A DNA stretch of 64,000 nt from Pseudomonas panipatensis (GTDB lineage Bacteria; Pseudomonadota; Gammaproteobacteria; Pseudomonadales; Pseudomonadaceae), in NCBI RefSeq assembly GCF_900099785.1, contig NZ_FNDS01000004.1:124001-188000 (forward strand). Reading direction: 5' to 3'. A program made the position numbers and the translations under genes. This document shows, in pieces, positions 40,651-50,921 of the stretch; position 1 is the stretch's first letter, and the number at the start of each line of letters is the position of its first letter. The notes under the pieces are model-generated. The model saw only the letters and a list, made by a program, of their open reading frames with translations, was not told the DNA's origin and ran no database searches.

Positions 40651-43600
40651 CTAGCGGCGGATCAGCAGTTCCCGCGCCCTGGCCGCGTCTTCCGCCGCCA
40701 GCTCGACCCAGAGTTCCGCCTTGCCGGCGATGAGCGCGCCGCTGGCCACGCCGTCGCGGTAGAGCACGCGATTGCCGGCCAGTGCCGGGACTTTGTTGCC
40801 CGGCAACAGGCTGCCGGAGAGGTTGAGCGGATCGACCGCCGAGAGCACCAGCCACTCGCCGTCCTTGTCGCGCTTGCGCACCTCGCGCAGCAGGCCGACC
40901 GCCTCCGGCAGGGCGAACTGCTCGCCGGTGAGGCCGGCGACGAAACGGCCGCCACGGATTTCCCCGCGCGCCTCCAGGCGATGGTAGATGCGCAACAGCT
41001 CGCGCCACGGCGGCAACCAGTCGGCCTCGCGCGCCAGTACCCGCCAGCAGACCACGCCGTAGCGCCGCAGCAGGGTCAGCGCGACATGCTCCAGCACGTC
41101 CGGCGCCAGCCGCGCCGGGCGCCCCTTCTCGGCCATTGCCGTGGGCCGCCGCAGCAACGCCCAGCGTCCGGCGTCGGCCATGCCGAATAGCGGGGTGCGC
41201 GCGCGCCGGTCATGCCGGCTGCGCTTGGCCGCCGGCAGCAGCAGGGCGCGCAGGCCGGCGAAGCTGTCGGCGTTGACCCGGCCCAGCGCCACCAGCTCGC
41301 CCAGCGCGCCTTCCAGCTCGCTGCGCAGCAGGCGGGTGTCGCCCAGCAACTCGTCGAAGAACAGCGCGCCCTGCTCGGTCAGCGCCGCCAGCACCTTCTG
41401 CGCCTTGGACGACGGCTGTGCATCGCCGCTATCGGCGCCCAGCGTACTCCACAGGGAAAACTGCCGGCGCGGCACTAGGACAATGGGGCTGCTGCGCAAC
41501 GGCCCGCCGCCACTGCGCCCGCGCGTGGCGCCACGCCCCGGCAGGCGCGCCCAGACCAGGCGGCCGGCGCGACAGAGATCGTCCAGCCAGTGGCTCGTGT
41601 AATCGGCGACCCGCGCCGGCAGGATGTCGCTCTCCCAGGCGCCGGCGGCGGCCTGGAAGCCTTCCAGTTGGCTCAGCACCCCGGCCAGCGCCTCGGCGCC
41701 GCGCACCCGCGCGCCCGCGGCGACGCGCTGCCAGTCGAAGAGAAAACGCAGGTAGTCGGCGCGCTCCACCGGCTCGATCTCACGGCGCAGGCGACGCACC
41801 GTGTAGCGGTGGATGCGCGCCAGCAGGTGGCGCTCGCACCATTCGTCCTCACTGGCACCGGGGCTGAAGCGGCCGCGCAGGACGTAGCCCTCGCGCTCCA
41901 GGCCAGCCAGGGCGAAGGCGATGGCCGCCGCGTCCAGGCCCAGGTCGTCGGCCAGTTGTGCCTGGCTGCGCGGGCCGAAGCCGGTCAGGCGGGCGCGCAG
42001 CAGTTCGAGCAGCGCGTCTTCCGCCGACCAGCCGTCGCCGAGCGTCGCGGGCAGTTGCAGCGCCGGCGTCGGTCGGGCCTGGGGATAGATCGCCAGCAGT
42101 TGAGCGAGGCGCTCGGCGGCCACCCACAGCTCGACCGCGGCGGTGCGCAGACGGGTGGCGCGGCCGGCCTTGGCCAGGCGCCCGAGCAGCAACTCCCAGC
42201 CGAGGTTGGCGGCGGCTTCGTCGAGGCGGATGCAACCCAGGCCGCTCAGCGCCTCGTGCATCTCGTCGGCATCGCGCGCTTCCGGCCAGGCCTCGGCGCG
42301 CACCGCGGCGATCGCCTCGGGGTCGAGGGCGCCGAGGTCGTCGGCGCATTCCGGGTCGCTCCAGCGCCGGCTCTGCACGGCTTGGGTCCGCCGCTCTTCC
42401 AGCGGCGCGTCGTCGAGGAAGGCATAGGGCGCGGCGCTGAGCACTTCCGCCGCCAGCGCCGAGGGCGCCGGCAGGTCGCGCGCATAGAGGCGCACCGCGC
42501 CGTTCTCCATGCGCCGCAGCAGGGCCAGCCAGGCGTCGCAGTCCATGGCCTGGTGCAGGCAGTCATCGAGGGTCTGGGCGACCAGCGGGTGATCGGGAAT
42601 CTGCCGCTCGCCGACGATGTTCTCCAGGCACGCCACCTGGTCGGGGAACACCGCGGCCAACAAGTCCTCGCTGCGCATGCGCTGCAGTTGCGGCGCCACC
42701 TTTCGGCCACCGCGGAAGCGCGGCAGGGCCAGCGCGGTGGTGGCGTTCCAGCGCCAGCGCACGCCGAACAAGGGCGCGTCGAGCAGGGCCTGCAGCAGCA
42801 CCTGTTCGGCGTTCTTCGCATTCAGGTAACGCCAGACCTCGTCCAGCGGGAAGCTGTGGCTGGTGGACAGCGAGAGAATGATCGCGTCCTCGGTGGCCGC
42901 CGCCTGCAGCTCGAAGTTGAAGGTGCGGCAGAAACGCTTGCGCAAAGCCAGGCCCCAGGCGCGGTTGACCCGGCTGCCATAGGGCGAATGGATGACCAAC
43001 TGCATGCCGCCGGACTCGTCGAAGAAGCGCTCCAGCACCAGCGCCGACTGGCTCGGCAACACGCCCAGGGCGTTGCGCGCGCGGGCCAGGTACTCGACCA
43101 TCTGGCGCGCCGCGGCCTCGTCCACGCCGAGCGCCGCGTTCAGCCAGGCGATGGCCGGCGCCAGCGGCTCGGCGCCGCCCTGCCCCTCGGCGAGCAGCGC
43201 GTCCAGGCGCTCGCGCAGGCGCGACACGCTGGCCGACAGCTCGTCGCTGCGCCCCGGCGCCTCGCCGAGCCAGAAGGGAATGTTCGGCGGCTGGCCCTGG
43301 GCATCCTCGACCCGCACCTTGCCCGGTTCGATGCGGAGGATGCGATAGGACACATTGCCCAGTTGGAAGACATCGCCGGCCAGGCTTTCCACGGCGAAGT
43401 CCTCGTTCACCGTGCCGACCGTCAACCCCTGCGGCTCCAGCAGCACGCTGTAGTCGCCCGCGTCAGGGATGGTGCCGCCCGAGGTCACGGCGGTCAGCCG
43501 CGCGCCACGGCGTCCGCGCAGCAGGTGGTGGATGCCGTCGCGGTGCAGGTAGGCCGCGCGCTGCCCGTTACGGCTGGCGTAGCCCTCGGCGAGCATGCGC

Positions 43601-44994
43601 AGCACCGCCTCGAAGCGCTCGCGCGGCAGCTCGGCATAGGGTTGGGCGGCGCTGAACAACTGGAACAGCGCCTCCTCGTGCCACTCGCGGCAGGCCACTT
43701 CGGCGACGATCTGCTGGGCCAGCACGTCCAGTGGCGCGCGCGGTATCACCAGGGCGTCCAGTTCGCCACGGCGCACGCTATCGAGCAGCGCCACGCATTC
43801 GACCAGCTCGTCCCGCGAGGTCGGAAACAGACGCCCCTTGGGCGTGCCGCCGACGCTGTGCCCGGAACGTCCGACGCGTTGCAGGAAGGCGGCGATGGAG
43901 CGCGGCGAGGCGATCTGGCAGACCAGTTCGACCTCGCCGATATCGATGCCCAGCTCCAGCGACGCGGTGGCCACCAGCACCTTCAGCCGGCCGGCCTTGA
44001 GCCGTTGCTCGGCGCCCAGGCGTTGCTCCTTGGACAGGCTGCCGTGGTGCGCGGCGACCCGCTCGATGCCCAGGCGCTCGCCGAGATGGCGGGTGATGCG
44101 TTCGGCCAGGCGCCGAGTGTTGACGAATACCAGGGTGGTGCGGTGGGCCTCGGCGAGCGCGGCCAGGCGGTCGTAGACGCTGTCCCAGACCTCGTGGGAC
44201 ATCACCGCCTCCAGCGGCGCCGGCGGCACCTCGATGGCCAGGTCGCGCGCGCGGCTGTAGCCGATATCGACGATGTCGCAGCCCGTCGCGCCCGCCGCGC
44301 CGTGGCCAACGAGGAAGGCCGCCACCGCTTCGATGGGCTTCTGCGTGGCGGACAGGCCGATGCGCACCAGCGGCTCGGCGCACAGCGCCTGCAGGCGCTC
44401 CAGCGACAACGCCAGGTGGCTGCCGCGCTTGCTCCCGGCGAGGGCGTGGATCTCGTCGACGATGACGCTGCGCGCGCCGGCCAGCATGGCCCGCCCGGAA
44501 TCCGAGCCGAGCAGCACATAGAGCGATTCCGGGGTGGTCACCAGCAGGTGCGGCGGCCGGCGGCGCATGGCCTCGCGCTCACCCTGACTGGTGTCGCCGG
44601 TGCGCACCGCCGTGCGGATATCCACCGCCGGCAGCCCCGCGCGCCGCAGTTCCTCGCGGATGCCGGCCAGCGGCTCCTCCAGGTTGATGCGGATATCGTT
44701 GGACAGCGCCTTCAGCGGCGAGACGTAGACCACGCTGGTGCGGTCGGGCAGCTCGCCAGCGTGGTCCAGGCCCTCGCGGACCAGCCCGTCGATGGCCGAC
44801 AGAAAGGCGGTGAGCGTCTTGCCCGAGCCGGTGGGCGCCGCCACCAGGGTCGATCGGCCGGCGCGGATCGACGGCCAGGCCTGGACCTGGGCCGGGGTCG
44901 GCGCGCGGAAATGGCGACGGAACCAGGCCGCGACGGCGGGATGGAAATCCGCCAGCGGGTCGCGTGGCCGGGTCGGCGTGACGGGTCGGTTCAT
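40651..44994 (-). CDS. lhr: ATP-dependent DNA helicase Lhr
   Basis: Large superfamily 2 helicase, 1447 residues from the ATG at 44994 ([17 protein letters not shown]). N-terminal RecA-like domains with Walker [14 protein letters not shown] and Walker [14 protein letters not shown], motif III LSATQKP, and motif [14 protein letters not shown]-type sequence, followed by the winged-helix and Lhr core domains. The C-terminal 600 residues carry the extension typical of the long bacterial Lhr. It acts as a 3'-5' translocase in DNA repair. It stands alone here, convergent with the DUF962 gene. Confidence 0.93.
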   Translation of the reverse strand: MNRPVTPTRPRDPLADFHPAVAAWFRRHFRAPTPAQVQAWPSIRAGRSTLVAAPTGSGKTLTAFLSAIDGLVREGLDHAGELPDRTSVVYVSPLKALSNDIRINLEEPLAGIREELRRAGLPAVDIRTAVRTGDTSQGEREAMRRRPPHLLVTTPESLYVLLGSDSGRAMLAGARSVIVDEIHALAGSKRGSHLALSLERLQALCAEPLVRIGLSATQKPIEAVAAFLVGHGAAGATGCDIVDIGYSRARDLAIEVPPAPLEAVMSHEVWDSVYDRLAALAEAHRTTLVFVNTRRLAERITRHLGERLGIERVAAHHGSLSKEQRLGAEQRLKAGRLKVLVATASLELGIDIGEVELVCQIASPRSIAAFLQRVGRSGHSVGGTPKGRLFPTSRDELVECVALLDSVRRGELDALVIPRAPLDVLAQQIVAEVACREWHEEALFQLFSAAQPYAELPRERFEAVLRMLAEGYASRNGQRAAYLHRDGIHHLLRGRRGARLTAVTSGGTIPDAGDYSVLLEPQGLTVGTVNEDFAVESLAGDVFQLGNVSYRILRIEPGKVRVEDAQGQPPNIPFWLGEAPGRSDELSASVSRLRERLDALLAEGQGGAEPLAPAIAWLNAALGVDEAAARQMVEYLARARNALGVLPSQSALVLERFFDESGGMQLVIHSPYGSRVNRAWGLALRKRFCRTFNFELQAAATEDAIILSLSTSHSFPLDEVWRYLNAKNAEQVLLQALLDAPLFGVRWRWNATTALALPRFRGGRKVAPQLQRMRSEDLLAAVFPDQVACLENIVGERQIPDHPLVAQTLDDCLHQAMDCDAWLALLRRMENGAVRLYARDLPAPSALAAEVLSAAPYAFLDDAPLEERRTQAVQSRRWSDPECADDLGALDPEAIAAVRAEAWPEARDADEMHEALSGLGCIRLDEAAANLGWELLLGRLAKAGRATRLRTAAVELWVAAERLAQLLAIYPQARPTPALQLPATLGDGWSAEDALLELLRARLTGFGPRSQAQLADDLGLDAAAIAFALAGLEREGYVLRGRFSPGASEDEWCERHLLARIHRYTVRRLRREIEPVERADYLRFLFDWQRVAAGARVRGAEALAGVLSQLEGFQAAAGAWESDILPARVADYTSHWLDDLCRAGRLVWARLPGRGATRGRSGGGPLRSSPIVLVPRRQFSLWSTLGADSGDAQPSSKAQKVLAALTEQGALFFDELLGDTRLLRSELEGALGELVALGRVNADSFAGLRALLLPAAKRSRHDRRARTPLFGMADAGRWALLRRPTAMAEKGRPARLAPDVLEHVALTLLRRYGVVCWRVLAREADWLPPWRELLRIYHRLEARGEIRGGRFVAGLTGEQFALPEAVGLLREVRKRDKDGEWLVLSAVDPLNLSGSLLPGNKVPALAGNRVLYRDGVASGALIAGKAELWVELAAEDAARARELLIRR

Positions 44995-45107
44995 GCCGAC
45001 ACTATGCTGGCGCGAGAAGCCTGCCTCAAGGGCCGCCGATCGCACCTCGCGGCGCGCGGCGACAGCGGCTAAGCTGCGCGCACTTCTTCGTCCGCGGACC
45101 GATCCCG

Positions 45108-45479
45108 ATGAGCCTGAAAGACCGCGACTGGTACTGGCAGAACATCAACAATCCGGGCCAGCACGGCGAACCACCGGAGCGCCGCCCGCCACGCTGGCGC
45201 CGCCTGCTGGCGCCGTTGCTCTGGCTGATTCTGCTGGGGGCCCTGGCCAGCGGCGCCTGGGCACTGTGGCACGCCCCCAACGGCCAGGCCTGGGTGCAGA
45301 TGCGCTGGCACGCCCTGCTCGGCCGCCTCGGTCTGGAGCAACCCGCGCACGCCGCGCCGGCCAGCCCCGGCCGCTACAGCGACAGCCCACGAGCGCTGGC
45401 CGAATGCATCAAACCGGGCAACCTGATCGACGACGAGGTGCGCGCCTGCGTGAAGGGCTATCGGGCGAAGACCTGGTAA
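45108..45479 (+). CDS. Hypothetical single-pass membrane protein
   Basis: 123 residues: a charged N-terminus ([18 protein letters not shown], then [10 protein letters not shown]), one membrane helix ([21 protein letters not shown]) and a periplasmic-looking C-terminal part with two Cys (AECIKPGNL and VRACVKGYR) that could form a disulfide. Not recognised beyond a likeness in size and place to the small protein encoded next to phhR in P. aeruginosa. Divergent from lhr. Confidence 0.7.
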   Translation: MSLKDRDWYWQNINNPGQHGEPPERRPPRWRRLLAPLLWLILLGALASGAWALWHAPNGQAWVQMRWHALLGRLGLEQPAHAAPASPGRYSDSPRALAECIKPGNLIDDEVRACVKGYRAKTW

Positions 45480-45596
45480 CGCCGTGGTCCGGCCGGGTAG
45501 CGGCTCGACGCTCGCCATGAACCGACGCCCGAGTTCGGCCGCAGAGCCGGGCACGGGCGTGCTGCAGCGGCGTATCACCGCGAGCGGTCATCGGCG

Positions 45597-47159
45597 CTAC
45601 GACTCGCCGCCCGGCCCCAGGCCATGCTGGCGCAACTTGTTGGCGATGGTCGTATGCGACACCCCCAGGCGCTTGCCCAGCAGGCGGCTGCTCGGGTGTT
45701 CGCGGTAGAGCCGTTCCAGCACCGCCTTCTCGAAACGCCCGAGGATGGCATCCAGGCCGCCGTCGAGGGAGAAATCCCCCAGCGGGTGCGGCGCGCCGTA
45801 GTCCGGCAGGCGGATGTGCTCGGGCTTGATGGTGCCGCCGTCGCACAACGACACCGCCTGGAACAGCACGTTCTCCAGTTGCCGCACGTTGCCCGGCCAG
45901 TGGTAGCGGCCGAGGCGCTCCATGGCCTGCGGCGAAAGCAGCGGCAGCGCGCAGCCGATCTGCCGGCTGGCCTGGTCGAGGAAGTGCTCGACCAACGGGC
46001 CGAGGCCATCCAGGCACTCGCGCAGCGGCGGAATGTGCAGCGAGAGCACGTTGAGGCGATGGTAGAGGTCCTGGCGGAATTCGCCCTTGGCGCAGAGTTC
46101 GGAAAGATCGACCTGGGTCGCGCAGATCACCCGCACATCGAGGTAGACCTCCTCGTCGCTGCCGACCCGGCGGAAGCAGCCGTCCTGCAGGAAGCGCAAC
46201 AGCTTGGCCTGCAGGCGCGGGCTCATCTCGCCGACGCCGTCGAGGAACAGGGTACCGCCGGCGGTCAGTTCGAGCAGGCCGAGCTTGCCTTCCGGGCGCG
46301 CGCCCTCGAAGGCGCCGGGGCCGTAGCCGAACAGCTCGGTCTCGGCCATGGATTCCGGTAGGCCGGCGCAGTTCAAGGCCATGAACGGCGACTGCCCGCG
46401 CGGGCTGGCCAGGTGGCAGGCGCGCGCCAGCAGCTCCTTGCCGGTGCCGGTTTCGCCCTCGATCAGCAAGGGCGCATCCAGCGGCGCCATGCGCCGGGCC
46501 TCGCGGACCACCGCGGCCATCACCCGCGAACTCTGGAAGATGCTGTCGAAGCCGCGCAGCTCGTGCTTGCGCACGTTGTAGATGCGCTCGCCGACGCGAT
46601 CGGCGCGGTGCAGGGTCAGCACCGCCCCGGCCAGCGCTTCGCTTTCGTCGTGTTCGGTCTGCAACGGCGCGATGTCGGCAAGGAACACATCGCCCTTGAC
46701 CTTCACCCGCAGGCCGTTGATGCGAGCCTTGTTGGCGCGCACCAGCTCGGGCAGGTCGAGGTCCTCGACGTAGCGCGCCAGGGGAATCCCCGGCACCTCG
46801 TCGACGCGCACGCCGAGCAACTGCGCGGCGGCGCGGTTGGCCGCGACTATCTGCCCGGCCATGTCGATGGACAGCACCGGGAATTCCAGCGCCGCCAGCA
46901 GCGCGTTCAGCTCCAGGTGGCGGCGCTCGCTGGGCATCAGGCCGACGCGCTTGACGCCGAAGACGCCGGGGATCGCCTCCAGCTTGGGTTTGAGCGACTG
47001 GAACTGCAGGTTGATCAGGTTCGGGCAGAGCAGGTAGATGGCATTGCCCTGCTCGCCGCCGACCTCGCCGCGGTTGACGTTGATGCCGTACTCGACCAGC
47101 AGGTTGAGGATGTCGCGAAGGATGCCGACGCGGTTCTGGCAGTGCACTTTGATGCGCAT
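45597..47159 (-). CDS. phhR: TyrR-like regulator of aromatic amino acid catabolism PhhR
   Basis: 520 residues from the ATG at 47159. ACT domain at 1-75 (MRIKVHCQNRVGILRDILNLLVEYGINVNRGEV), PAS domain at about 80-190, AAA+ domain with Walker A GETGTGKE (235-242) and Walker B GTLFLDGVGEM, and a C-terminal HTH (LGKRLGVSHTTIANKLRQHGL). The loop that is GAFTGA in RpoN activators reads GAFEGA here (282-287), which fits reports that PhhR works with sigma-70 in P. putida. It responds to phenylalanine and tyrosine. Divergent from phhA, with a TyrR-type box between. Confidence 0.95.
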   Translation of the reverse strand: MRIKVHCQNRVGILRDILNLLVEYGINVNRGEVGGEQGNAIYLLCPNLINLQFQSLKPKLEAIPGVFGVKRVGLMPSERRHLELNALLAALEFPVLSIDMAGQIVAANRAAAQLLGVRVDEVPGIPLARYVEDLDLPELVRANKARINGLRVKVKGDVFLADIAPLQTEHDESEALAGAVLTLHRADRVGERIYNVRKHELRGFDSIFQSSRVMAAVVREARRMAPLDAPLLIEGETGTGKELLARACHLASPRGQSPFMALNCAGLPESMAETELFGYGPGAFEGARPEGKLGLLELTAGGTLFLDGVGEMSPRLQAKLLRFLQDGCFRRVGSDEEVYLDVRVICATQVDLSELCAKGEFRQDLYHRLNVLSLHIPPLRECLDGLGPLVEHFLDQASRQIGCALPLLSPQAMERLGRYHWPGNVRQLENVLFQAVSLCDGGTIKPEHIRLPDYGAPHPLGDFSLDGGLDAILGRFEKAVLERLYREHPSSRLLGKRLGVSHTTIANKLRQHGLGPGGES

Positions 47160-47290
47160 GGAGCGGCCCGTCATTGTGGTTGTAGTGGGCTTCAGGCAGC
47201 GGACTTTCCCCAGTTGCCTGGAAATTTCCGTCAAGAATATGTGACAGCATGCCGCATCGACAAGCCGACGGCATGCGAATCCACGGCATT

Positions 47291-47308
47291 CGTAACGATA
47301 ACTTTACG
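47291..47308 (+). promoter_or_regulatory. PhhR (TyrR-type) box upstream of phhA
   Basis: CGTAAC-GATAAC-TTTACG, close to the TyrR/PhhR consensus TGTAAA-N6-TTTACA with the right spacer. It lies 111 bases before the phhA ATG and 131 bases from the phhR start. The phhA leader further has AACAACAA at 47390-47397, a possible Hfq/Crc site. Confidence 0.7.
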
Positions 47309-47418
47309 GAAAGCTGCCTCATCCCGCCTCGCCGCCGCCCGCTGCCTGGCTGCGTGGCAGCGCCCGCCGGGTTATTTCTGAGGCATCACAACAACAAGGC
47401 CTCGACGCCGGAGGACCC

Positions 47419-48207
47419 ATGAAGACAACGCAGTACGTGGCCCGCCAACCTGACGAGAAGGGTTTCATCGATTACCCGGAATCCGAGCATCAGGTGTGGA
47501 ACACCCTGATCACCCGCCAATTGAAAGTGATCGAGGGCCGCGCCTGCCAGGAATACCTGGACGGCATCGAGCAACTGCGCCTGCCCCATGAGCGCATCCC
47601 GCAACTCGACGAAATCAACCGCGTGCTCCAGGCCAGCACCGGCTGGCGCGTCGCCCGCGTCCCGGCGCTGATCCCCTTCCAGACCTTCTTCGAGCTGCTC
47701 GCCAGCCAGCAATTCCCGGTGGCCACCTTCATCCGCACGCAGGAAGAGCTGGATTACCTGCAGGAACCGGACATCTTCCACGAAATCTTCGGCCACTGCC
47801 CGCTGCTGACCAACCCCTGGTTCGCCGAGTTCACCCACACCTACGGCAAGCTCGGCCTGGCCGCCAGCAAGGAAGAGCGCGTCTACCTGGCGCGGCTGTA
47901 CTGGATGACCATCGAATTCGGCCTGCTCGACACGCCGCAGGGCCGGCGCATCTATGGCGGCGGCATCCTCTCGTCGCCGAAGGAAACCGTCTACAGCCTC
48001 TCCGACGCGCCCGAGCACCTGCCCTTCGATCCGCTGGAGGCCATGCGCACGCCCTATCGCATCGACATCCTGCAGCCGGTCTATTTCGTCCTGCCGGAAC
48101 TCAAGCGCCTGTTCGAGCTGGCCCACCAGGACATCATGGCGCTGGTCCACCGCGCCATGCAGTTGGGTCTGCACGCACCGAAGTTTCCGCCGAAAGCAGC
48201 GGCCTGA
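47419..48207 (+). CDS. phhA: Phenylalanine 4-monooxygenase (phenylalanine hydroxylase)
   Basis: Pterin- and Fe(II)-dependent hydroxylase converting phenylalanine to tyrosine; 262 residues. The iron ligands are His121 and His126 (DIFHEIFGHCPLL) and Glu166 (YWMTIEFGL). MKTTQYVARQPDEKGFIDYP is the typical pseudomonad start, with GGAGG upstream. First gene of phhABC. Confidence 0.97.
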   Translation: MKTTQYVARQPDEKGFIDYPESEHQVWNTLITRQLKVIEGRACQEYLDGIEQLRLPHERIPQLDEINRVLQASTGWRVARVPALIPFQTFFELLASQQFPVATFIRTQEELDYLQEPDIFHEIFGHCPLLTNPWFAEFTHTYGKLGLAASKEERVYLARLYWMTIEFGLLDTPQGRRIYGGGILSSPKETVYSLSDAPEHLPFDPLEAMRTPYRIDILQPVYFVLPELKRLFELAHQDIMALVHRAMQLGLHAPKFPPKAAA

Positions 48208-48289
48208 TCCGCTGCACTGACTACCCTTGGTGGACGACCCGCGCGGTCGGCCACCTTTGCCTTGCCCGATGCATTCCAAGGAGAACCCC

Positions 48290-48646
48290 ATGACCGCCCT
48301 GACCCAAGCCCATTGCGAAGCCTGCCGCGCCGATGCCCCGAAGGTGTCCGACGACGAATTGGCCGTGCTGATCAAGCAGATCCCGGACTGGAACATCGAG
48401 GTCCGCGACGGCCACATGGAGCTGGAGCGCGAGTTCCTCTTCAAGAACTTCCGCCACGCCCTGGCCTTCACCAACGCGGTGGGCGCCCTCGCCGAGGAAG
48501 AAGGCCACCACCCGGACCTGCTCACGCGCTGGGGCAAGGTCACCGTGACCTGGTGGAGCCACGAACTGAAGGGCCTGCACCGCAACGACTTCATCATGGC
48601 CGCGCGCACCGACGAGCTGGCCAAGACCGCCGAGGGCCGCAAGTGA
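48290..48646 (+). CDS. phhB: Pterin-4a-carbinolamine dehydratase
   Basis: Recycles the pterin cofactor of PhhA. 118 residues from the ATG at 48290, with AAGGAG upstream. The DCoH signature [23 protein letters not shown] contains the active-site histidines. A CEAC motif near the N-terminus is usual in Pseudomonas. It overlaps phhC at GTGA. Confidence 0.96.
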   Translation: MTALTQAHCEACRADAPKVSDDELAVLIKQIPDWNIEVRDGHMELEREFLFKNFRHALAFTNAVGALAEEEGHHPDLLTRWGKVTVTWWSHELKGLHRNDFIMAARTDELAKTAEGRK

Positions 48647-49839
48647 GCCATTTCGCCCATGTCCCACGGGTGCCCGGGGACCCCATCCTCGGCCTGCTCG
48701 ACGCTTTCCGCGCCGATCCCAACCCGGCCAAGCTGGACCTGGGCGTCGGAGTCTACAAGGACGCCCAGGGCCTGACGCCGATCCTGCGCACGGTGAAGCG
48801 CGCCGAGCAGTACCTGGTCGAGCACGAAACCACCAAGAGCTACGTCGGCGGCCACGGCGACGCGCTGTTCGCCGCGCGCCTCTGCGAACTGGTGCTGGGC
48901 AGCGACTCGCGCCTGCTCAGCAGCCAGCGCGCCGACGCCAGCCAGACGCCCGGCGGCACCGGTGCGCTGCGCCTGGCGGCGGACTTCATCGCCCGCTGCC
49001 TGCCCGGGCGCGGCGTCTGGCTGAGCGATCCGACCTGGCCGATCCACGAAAGCCTCTTCGCCGCCGCCGGGGTGCAGGTGGCGTACTACCCCTACGTCGG
49101 CGCCGATAACCACCTGGACGTCGAGGCCATGCTCGCCGCCCTGCAGCACATCCCCCACGGCGACGTGGTGCTGCTGCACGCCTGCTGCCACAACCCGACC
49201 GGCTTCGACCTGGCCTGGAACGACTGGCTACGCGTGCTGGAAGTGGTCAAGCGGCGCGAGCTGCTGCCGCTGATCGACTTCGCCTACCAGGGCTTCGGCG
49301 ACGGCCTGGAGGAAGACGCGCGCGCCGTGCGGCTGTTCGCCGAGAACCTGCCGGAACTGCTGATCACCAGCTCCTGCTCGAAGAACTTCGGTCTCTACCG
49401 CGACCGCGTCGGCGCGCTGATCGTCTGCGCCGGCAGCGCGGCGAAACTGGCCGACGTGCGCAGCCAACTGGCGTTCCTCGCGCGCAATCTGTGGTCCACC
49501 CCGCCGGCGCATGGCGCCGAAGTGGTGGCGACCATCCTCGGCGACCCCGAGCTGAAAGCACTCTGGCTGGAGGAACTGGACGCCATGCGCGCGCGCATCG
49601 CCGGCCTGCGCCTGGACCTGGTCGACGCCCTGCGCCCGCACGGCCTGGCCGAGCGCTTCGCGCACCTGGCGATCCAGCGCGGCATGTTCTCCTACACCGG
49701 ACTCAGCCCGGAGCAGGTCCGCCGCCTGCGCGACGAACACAGCGTGTACCTGGTCGGCAGCGGCCGCGCCAACATGGCCGGCATCGACGCCCAGCGCCTG
49801 GACGAACTGGCCAGGGCCATCGCCAGCGTCTGCGCCTGA
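48643..49839 (+). CDS. phhC: Aromatic amino acid aminotransferase PhhC
   Basis: PLP enzyme of the aspartate/aromatic aminotransferase class, 398 residues, converting tyrosine or phenylalanine to the oxoacid. I use the GTG at 48643 ([21 protein letters not shown]), which overlaps the phhB stop, as in P. aeruginosa. The PLP lysine lies in [15 protein letters not shown]; other blocks are [24 protein letters not shown] and SGRANMAG. Followed by a strong terminator. Confidence 0.95.
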   Translation: MSHFAHVPRVPGDPILGLLDAFRADPNPAKLDLGVGVYKDAQGLTPILRTVKRAEQYLVEHETTKSYVGGHGDALFAARLCELVLGSDSRLLSSQRADASQTPGGTGALRLAADFIARCLPGRGVWLSDPTWPIHESLFAAAGVQVAYYPYVGADNHLDVEAMLAALQHIPHGDVVLLHACCHNPTGFDLAWNDWLRVLEVVKRRELLPLIDFAYQGFGDGLEEDARAVRLFAENLPELLITSSCSKNFGLYRDRVGALIVCAGSAAKLADVRSQLAFLARNLWSTPPAHGAEVVATILGDPELKALWLEELDAMRARIAGLRLDLVDALRPHGLAERFAHLAIQRGMFSYTGLSPEQVRRLRDEHSVYLVGSGRANMAGIDAQRLDELARAIASVCA

Positions 49840-49857
49840 GCGCCATCCCCCTCGCTC

Positions 49858-49883
49858 GACCGGCCACTGGCCGGTCTTTTTTT
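49858..49883 (+). terminator. Rho-independent terminator of phhABC
   Basis: GACCGGCC-ACT-GGCCGGTC followed by seven Ts. It closes the phhABC transcript. Confidence 0.93.
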
Positions 49884-50000
49884 GCCACGCGCAAGGCCGC
49901 CAGCCGGTGGATGCGGCGCAGGGAGCGCCGGCGGGCAGTGGCGCAATCGCCGGATGCCGACCATTCTGGCTGTGCCGATCCCCCAAGCAGAGGGCACCCC

Positions 50001-50894
50001 ATGTTCGAGTTCTTCTACGCCTTGCCGAGCCAGAACCGCGCCGCCGAGTACCGTCACTTCAGCATCCTGCCGGCGACCGGCGCCATCGGTGCGGACGTCA
50101 CCGGGGTGAACCTGAAAAGCCTTGGCGACGACGGCTTCGCCGAGCTGCGCCAGGCCCTGCTGGCGCACAAGGTGCTGTTCATCCGCGGGCAGTCGCTGGG
50201 CGTCGAGGATATGGAGGCGCTGACTCTGCGCTTCGGCGAGTTCGGCCGCGAGCCCTATGTCGAGGGCATGCCCGGCCATCCCCATGTGGTGCGGGTGCTC
50301 AAGGAGGCCAACGAAAAGACCCCGGTGGTGTTCGGCGGCGCCTGGCACAGCGACTGGTCGTTCCAGGAGCGCCCGCCGGCCTTCACCCTGCTCTACGGCC
50401 ACGACATCCCGCCCTTCGGCGGCGACACCCTGTACGCCAACCTGGCGCTGGCCTACGAGTGGCTGTCGCCGAAGCTGCGCGCGCAGCTGGAGACCCTCGA
50501 CGCCATCCACAGCCCGGAGCGCGCCTACGGCGCCGAAGCCAAGCACAACGAGCTGATGGAAAACATGGCGGTGCGCTACGGCAACAGCGACGGCGAAGTG
50601 CGCTCGCACCCGCTGGTGACCCGCCATCCGGAAACCGGCAAGAAGGTGCTCTTCATCAACCCCGCCTACACCAGCGGCATCAAGGGCCTGCGCCCGGCCG
50701 AAGCGCAACCGCTGCTCGACTACCTGTTCGGCATCGCCACCCAGCCGGCCTTCACCTGCCGCATGCGCTGGACCCAGGGCACCCTGGCGATCTGGGACAA
50801 CCGCAGCACCTGGCACTACCCGGTGGCGGACTACCACGGCATGCGCCGGGAGATGTACCGCACCACCGTGGTCGGCGAGGTGCCGAGCCGCTGA
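50001..50894 (+). CDS. TauD/TfdA-family Fe(II)/2-oxoglutarate dioxygenase
   Basis: 297 residues. The facial triad is His116, Asp118 (GGAWHSDWSF) and His272 (NRSTWHYPVADYHG); the 2-oxoglutarate-binding Arg is in MRREMYRTTVVGE. The N-terminus (HFSILPATGAIGADVTGVNL) is typical of the taurine/2,4-D dioxygenase family. AGAGGGCACCCC precedes the ATG. It follows the phhABC terminator and is convergent with an AraC gene, so it is not clearly in an operon. Substrate unknown: sulfonates, aryloxyalkanoates and alkyl sulfates are all possible, though no ABC transporter or ssu/tau gene is near. Confidence 0.85.
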   Translation: MFEFFYALPSQNRAAEYRHFSILPATGAIGADVTGVNLKSLGDDGFAELRQALLAHKVLFIRGQSLGVEDMEALTLRFGEFGREPYVEGMPGHPHVVRVLKEANEKTPVVFGGAWHSDWSFQERPPAFTLLYGHDIPPFGGDTLYANLALAYEWLSPKLRAQLETLDAIHSPERAYGAEAKHNELMENMAVRYGNSDGEVRSHPLVTRHPETGKKVLFINPAYTSGIKGLRPAEAQPLLDYLFGIATQPAFTCRMRWTQGTLAIWDNRSTWHYPVADYHGMRREMYRTTVVGEVPSR

Positions 50895-50921
50895 GGCGGC
50901 TCGCGGCGGAACGCCCGCGGC

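Noticed and set aside
41590-45072. 1160-codon plus-strand frame opposite lhr
   Set aside because: Antisense of the Lhr helicase; sequence is low-complexity Gln/Arg/Gly and does not resemble any protein.
47347-47361. Possible sigma-54 promoter of phhA (GG-N10-GC)
   Set aside because: Spacing is right but the -12 element (CAGC) and surrounding bases fit poorly; not strong enough to annotate, and PhhR has GAFEGA.
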